The translations under genes and the position numbers were made by a program. Positions 63,898-64,000 of a stretch of 64,000 nt of DNA are shown in pieces (position 1 is the first letter of the stretch; each line of letters starts with the position of its first letter). The notes under the pieces are model-generated. The model ran no database searches, was not told the DNA's origin, and saw only the letters and a program-made list of their open reading frames with translations. The DNA is from Streptomyces lydicus (GTDB lineage: Bacteria; Actinomycetota; Actinomycetes; Streptomycetales; Streptomycetaceae): positions 186,001 to 250,000 of the forward strand of contig NZ_JNZA01000012.1 of the NCBI RefSeq assembly GCF_000717345.1, in the 5' to 3' direction.

Positions 63898-64000
63898 GGT
63901 AGTTGGCGACCTCGACGTTCTGGAGCACGGCGAGCGCGTCCTCGACCAGCACCGCGGCGTTGAAGTACGCCGTCATCAGGTACGACGTGATGCCCTTCCG
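63884..64000 (-). CDS. C-terminal end of a probable family 2A encapsulin shell protein (partial)
   Basis: Only the last 38 codons are in the window; the gene continues past its end. The visible tail is KGITSYLMTAYFNAAVLVED followed by a segment ending in NVEVANYHDYS. A hydrophobic helix-and-strand tail of this kind is what I expect at the end of family 2 encapsulin shells, and the co-translated desulfurase with a disordered N-terminus is the expected cargo. Identification rests on this short tail and context, so it is moderate. The stop lies inside the desulfurase start region. Confidence 0.62.
   Translation of the reverse strand, partial: RKGITSYLMTAYFNAAVLVEDALAVLQNVEVANYHDYS

Noticed and set aside
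62293..64000. Isoaspartate methyltransferase partner of the graspetide genes
   Set aside because: The next genes are a desulfurase and a probable encapsulin; no methyltransferase motifs were seen here.

Overview
The window is a piece of a Streptomyces (or very close actinomycete) chromosome. Base composition is very GC-rich. Genes use ATG or GTG starts behind GGAGG-like sites and are often coupled by 4-bp ATGA/GTGA overlaps. Several gene sets are typical of Streptomyces: crtYTU/crtEIBV carotenoid genes, RsbW-like anti-sigma ATPases, SpoIIE-type phosphatases, a tgmAB-type RiPP pair, a vWA-like/VMAP pair and a family 2 encapsulin with cysteine desulfurase. I saw no tRNA, rRNA, CRISPR array, insertion sequence or prophage gene.

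Layout. 0-2.2 kb: an anti-sigma-type ATPase and an AI-2E family permease, closed by a strong hairpin. 2.2-15.3 kb: a minus-strand NRPS locus with a free condensation protein, C-A-PCP, two A-PCP proteins, a terminal C-(A remnant)-PCP-SDR protein and an MFS exporter. 15.3-18.5 kb: small or secreted proteins and an M28 aminopeptidase with a TTA codon. 18.6-34.4 kb: a surface-polysaccharide region. It holds a beta-helix lipoprotein, a CDP-alcohol phosphotransferase, a TagD-like cytidylyltransferase, a beta-propeller protein, a Wzx-like flippase, a Wzz-like protein without a P-loop, a Wzy-like polymerase, two glycosyltransferases, a WcaF-like acyltransferase, Gmd and Fcl (GDP-L-fucose), and the initiating sugar-phosphate transferase. 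34.7-41 kb: cupin, YdcF-like and ricin-like secreted proteins, an anti-sigma ATPase beside a sigma factor that has lost region 2, a bacterioferritin-like protein and a GH15 enzyme.

41.2-49.6 kb: a complete isorenieratene-type carotenoid locus as two convergent operons, crtYTU (+) and crtEIBV (-). 49.9-51.8 kb: a secreted protein and a PP2C phosphatase. 52.1-60.8 kb: a candidate conflict/defence locus. It contains a vWA-like protein, an EAD2-VMAP protein, a small membrane protein and a 1681-residue protein joining an APH/kinase-like domain to a NACHT NTPase and a long helical-repeat region. That giant gene carries a TTA codon and has a 10-bp inverted repeat upstream. 61.1-62.3 kb: an ATP-grasp graspetide precursor and ligase. 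62.4-64 kb: a cysteine desulfurase with a long disordered N-terminus, translationally coupled to the 3' end of what looks like a family 2A encapsulin shell gene cut by the window edge.

How parts work together. The polysaccharide genes supply GDP-fucose, the initiating transferase, glycosyltransferases, flippase, polymerase and length regulator of a Wzx/Wzy-type pathway. The crt genes run from farnesyl/geranylgeranyl diphosphate to an aromatic carotenoid. The NRPS proteins look like a trans-acting assembly line released by an SDR domain. The most novel places to look are 52.1-60.8 kb, the graspetide/encapsulin end, the region-2-less sigma factor and the unusual terminal NRPS protein.
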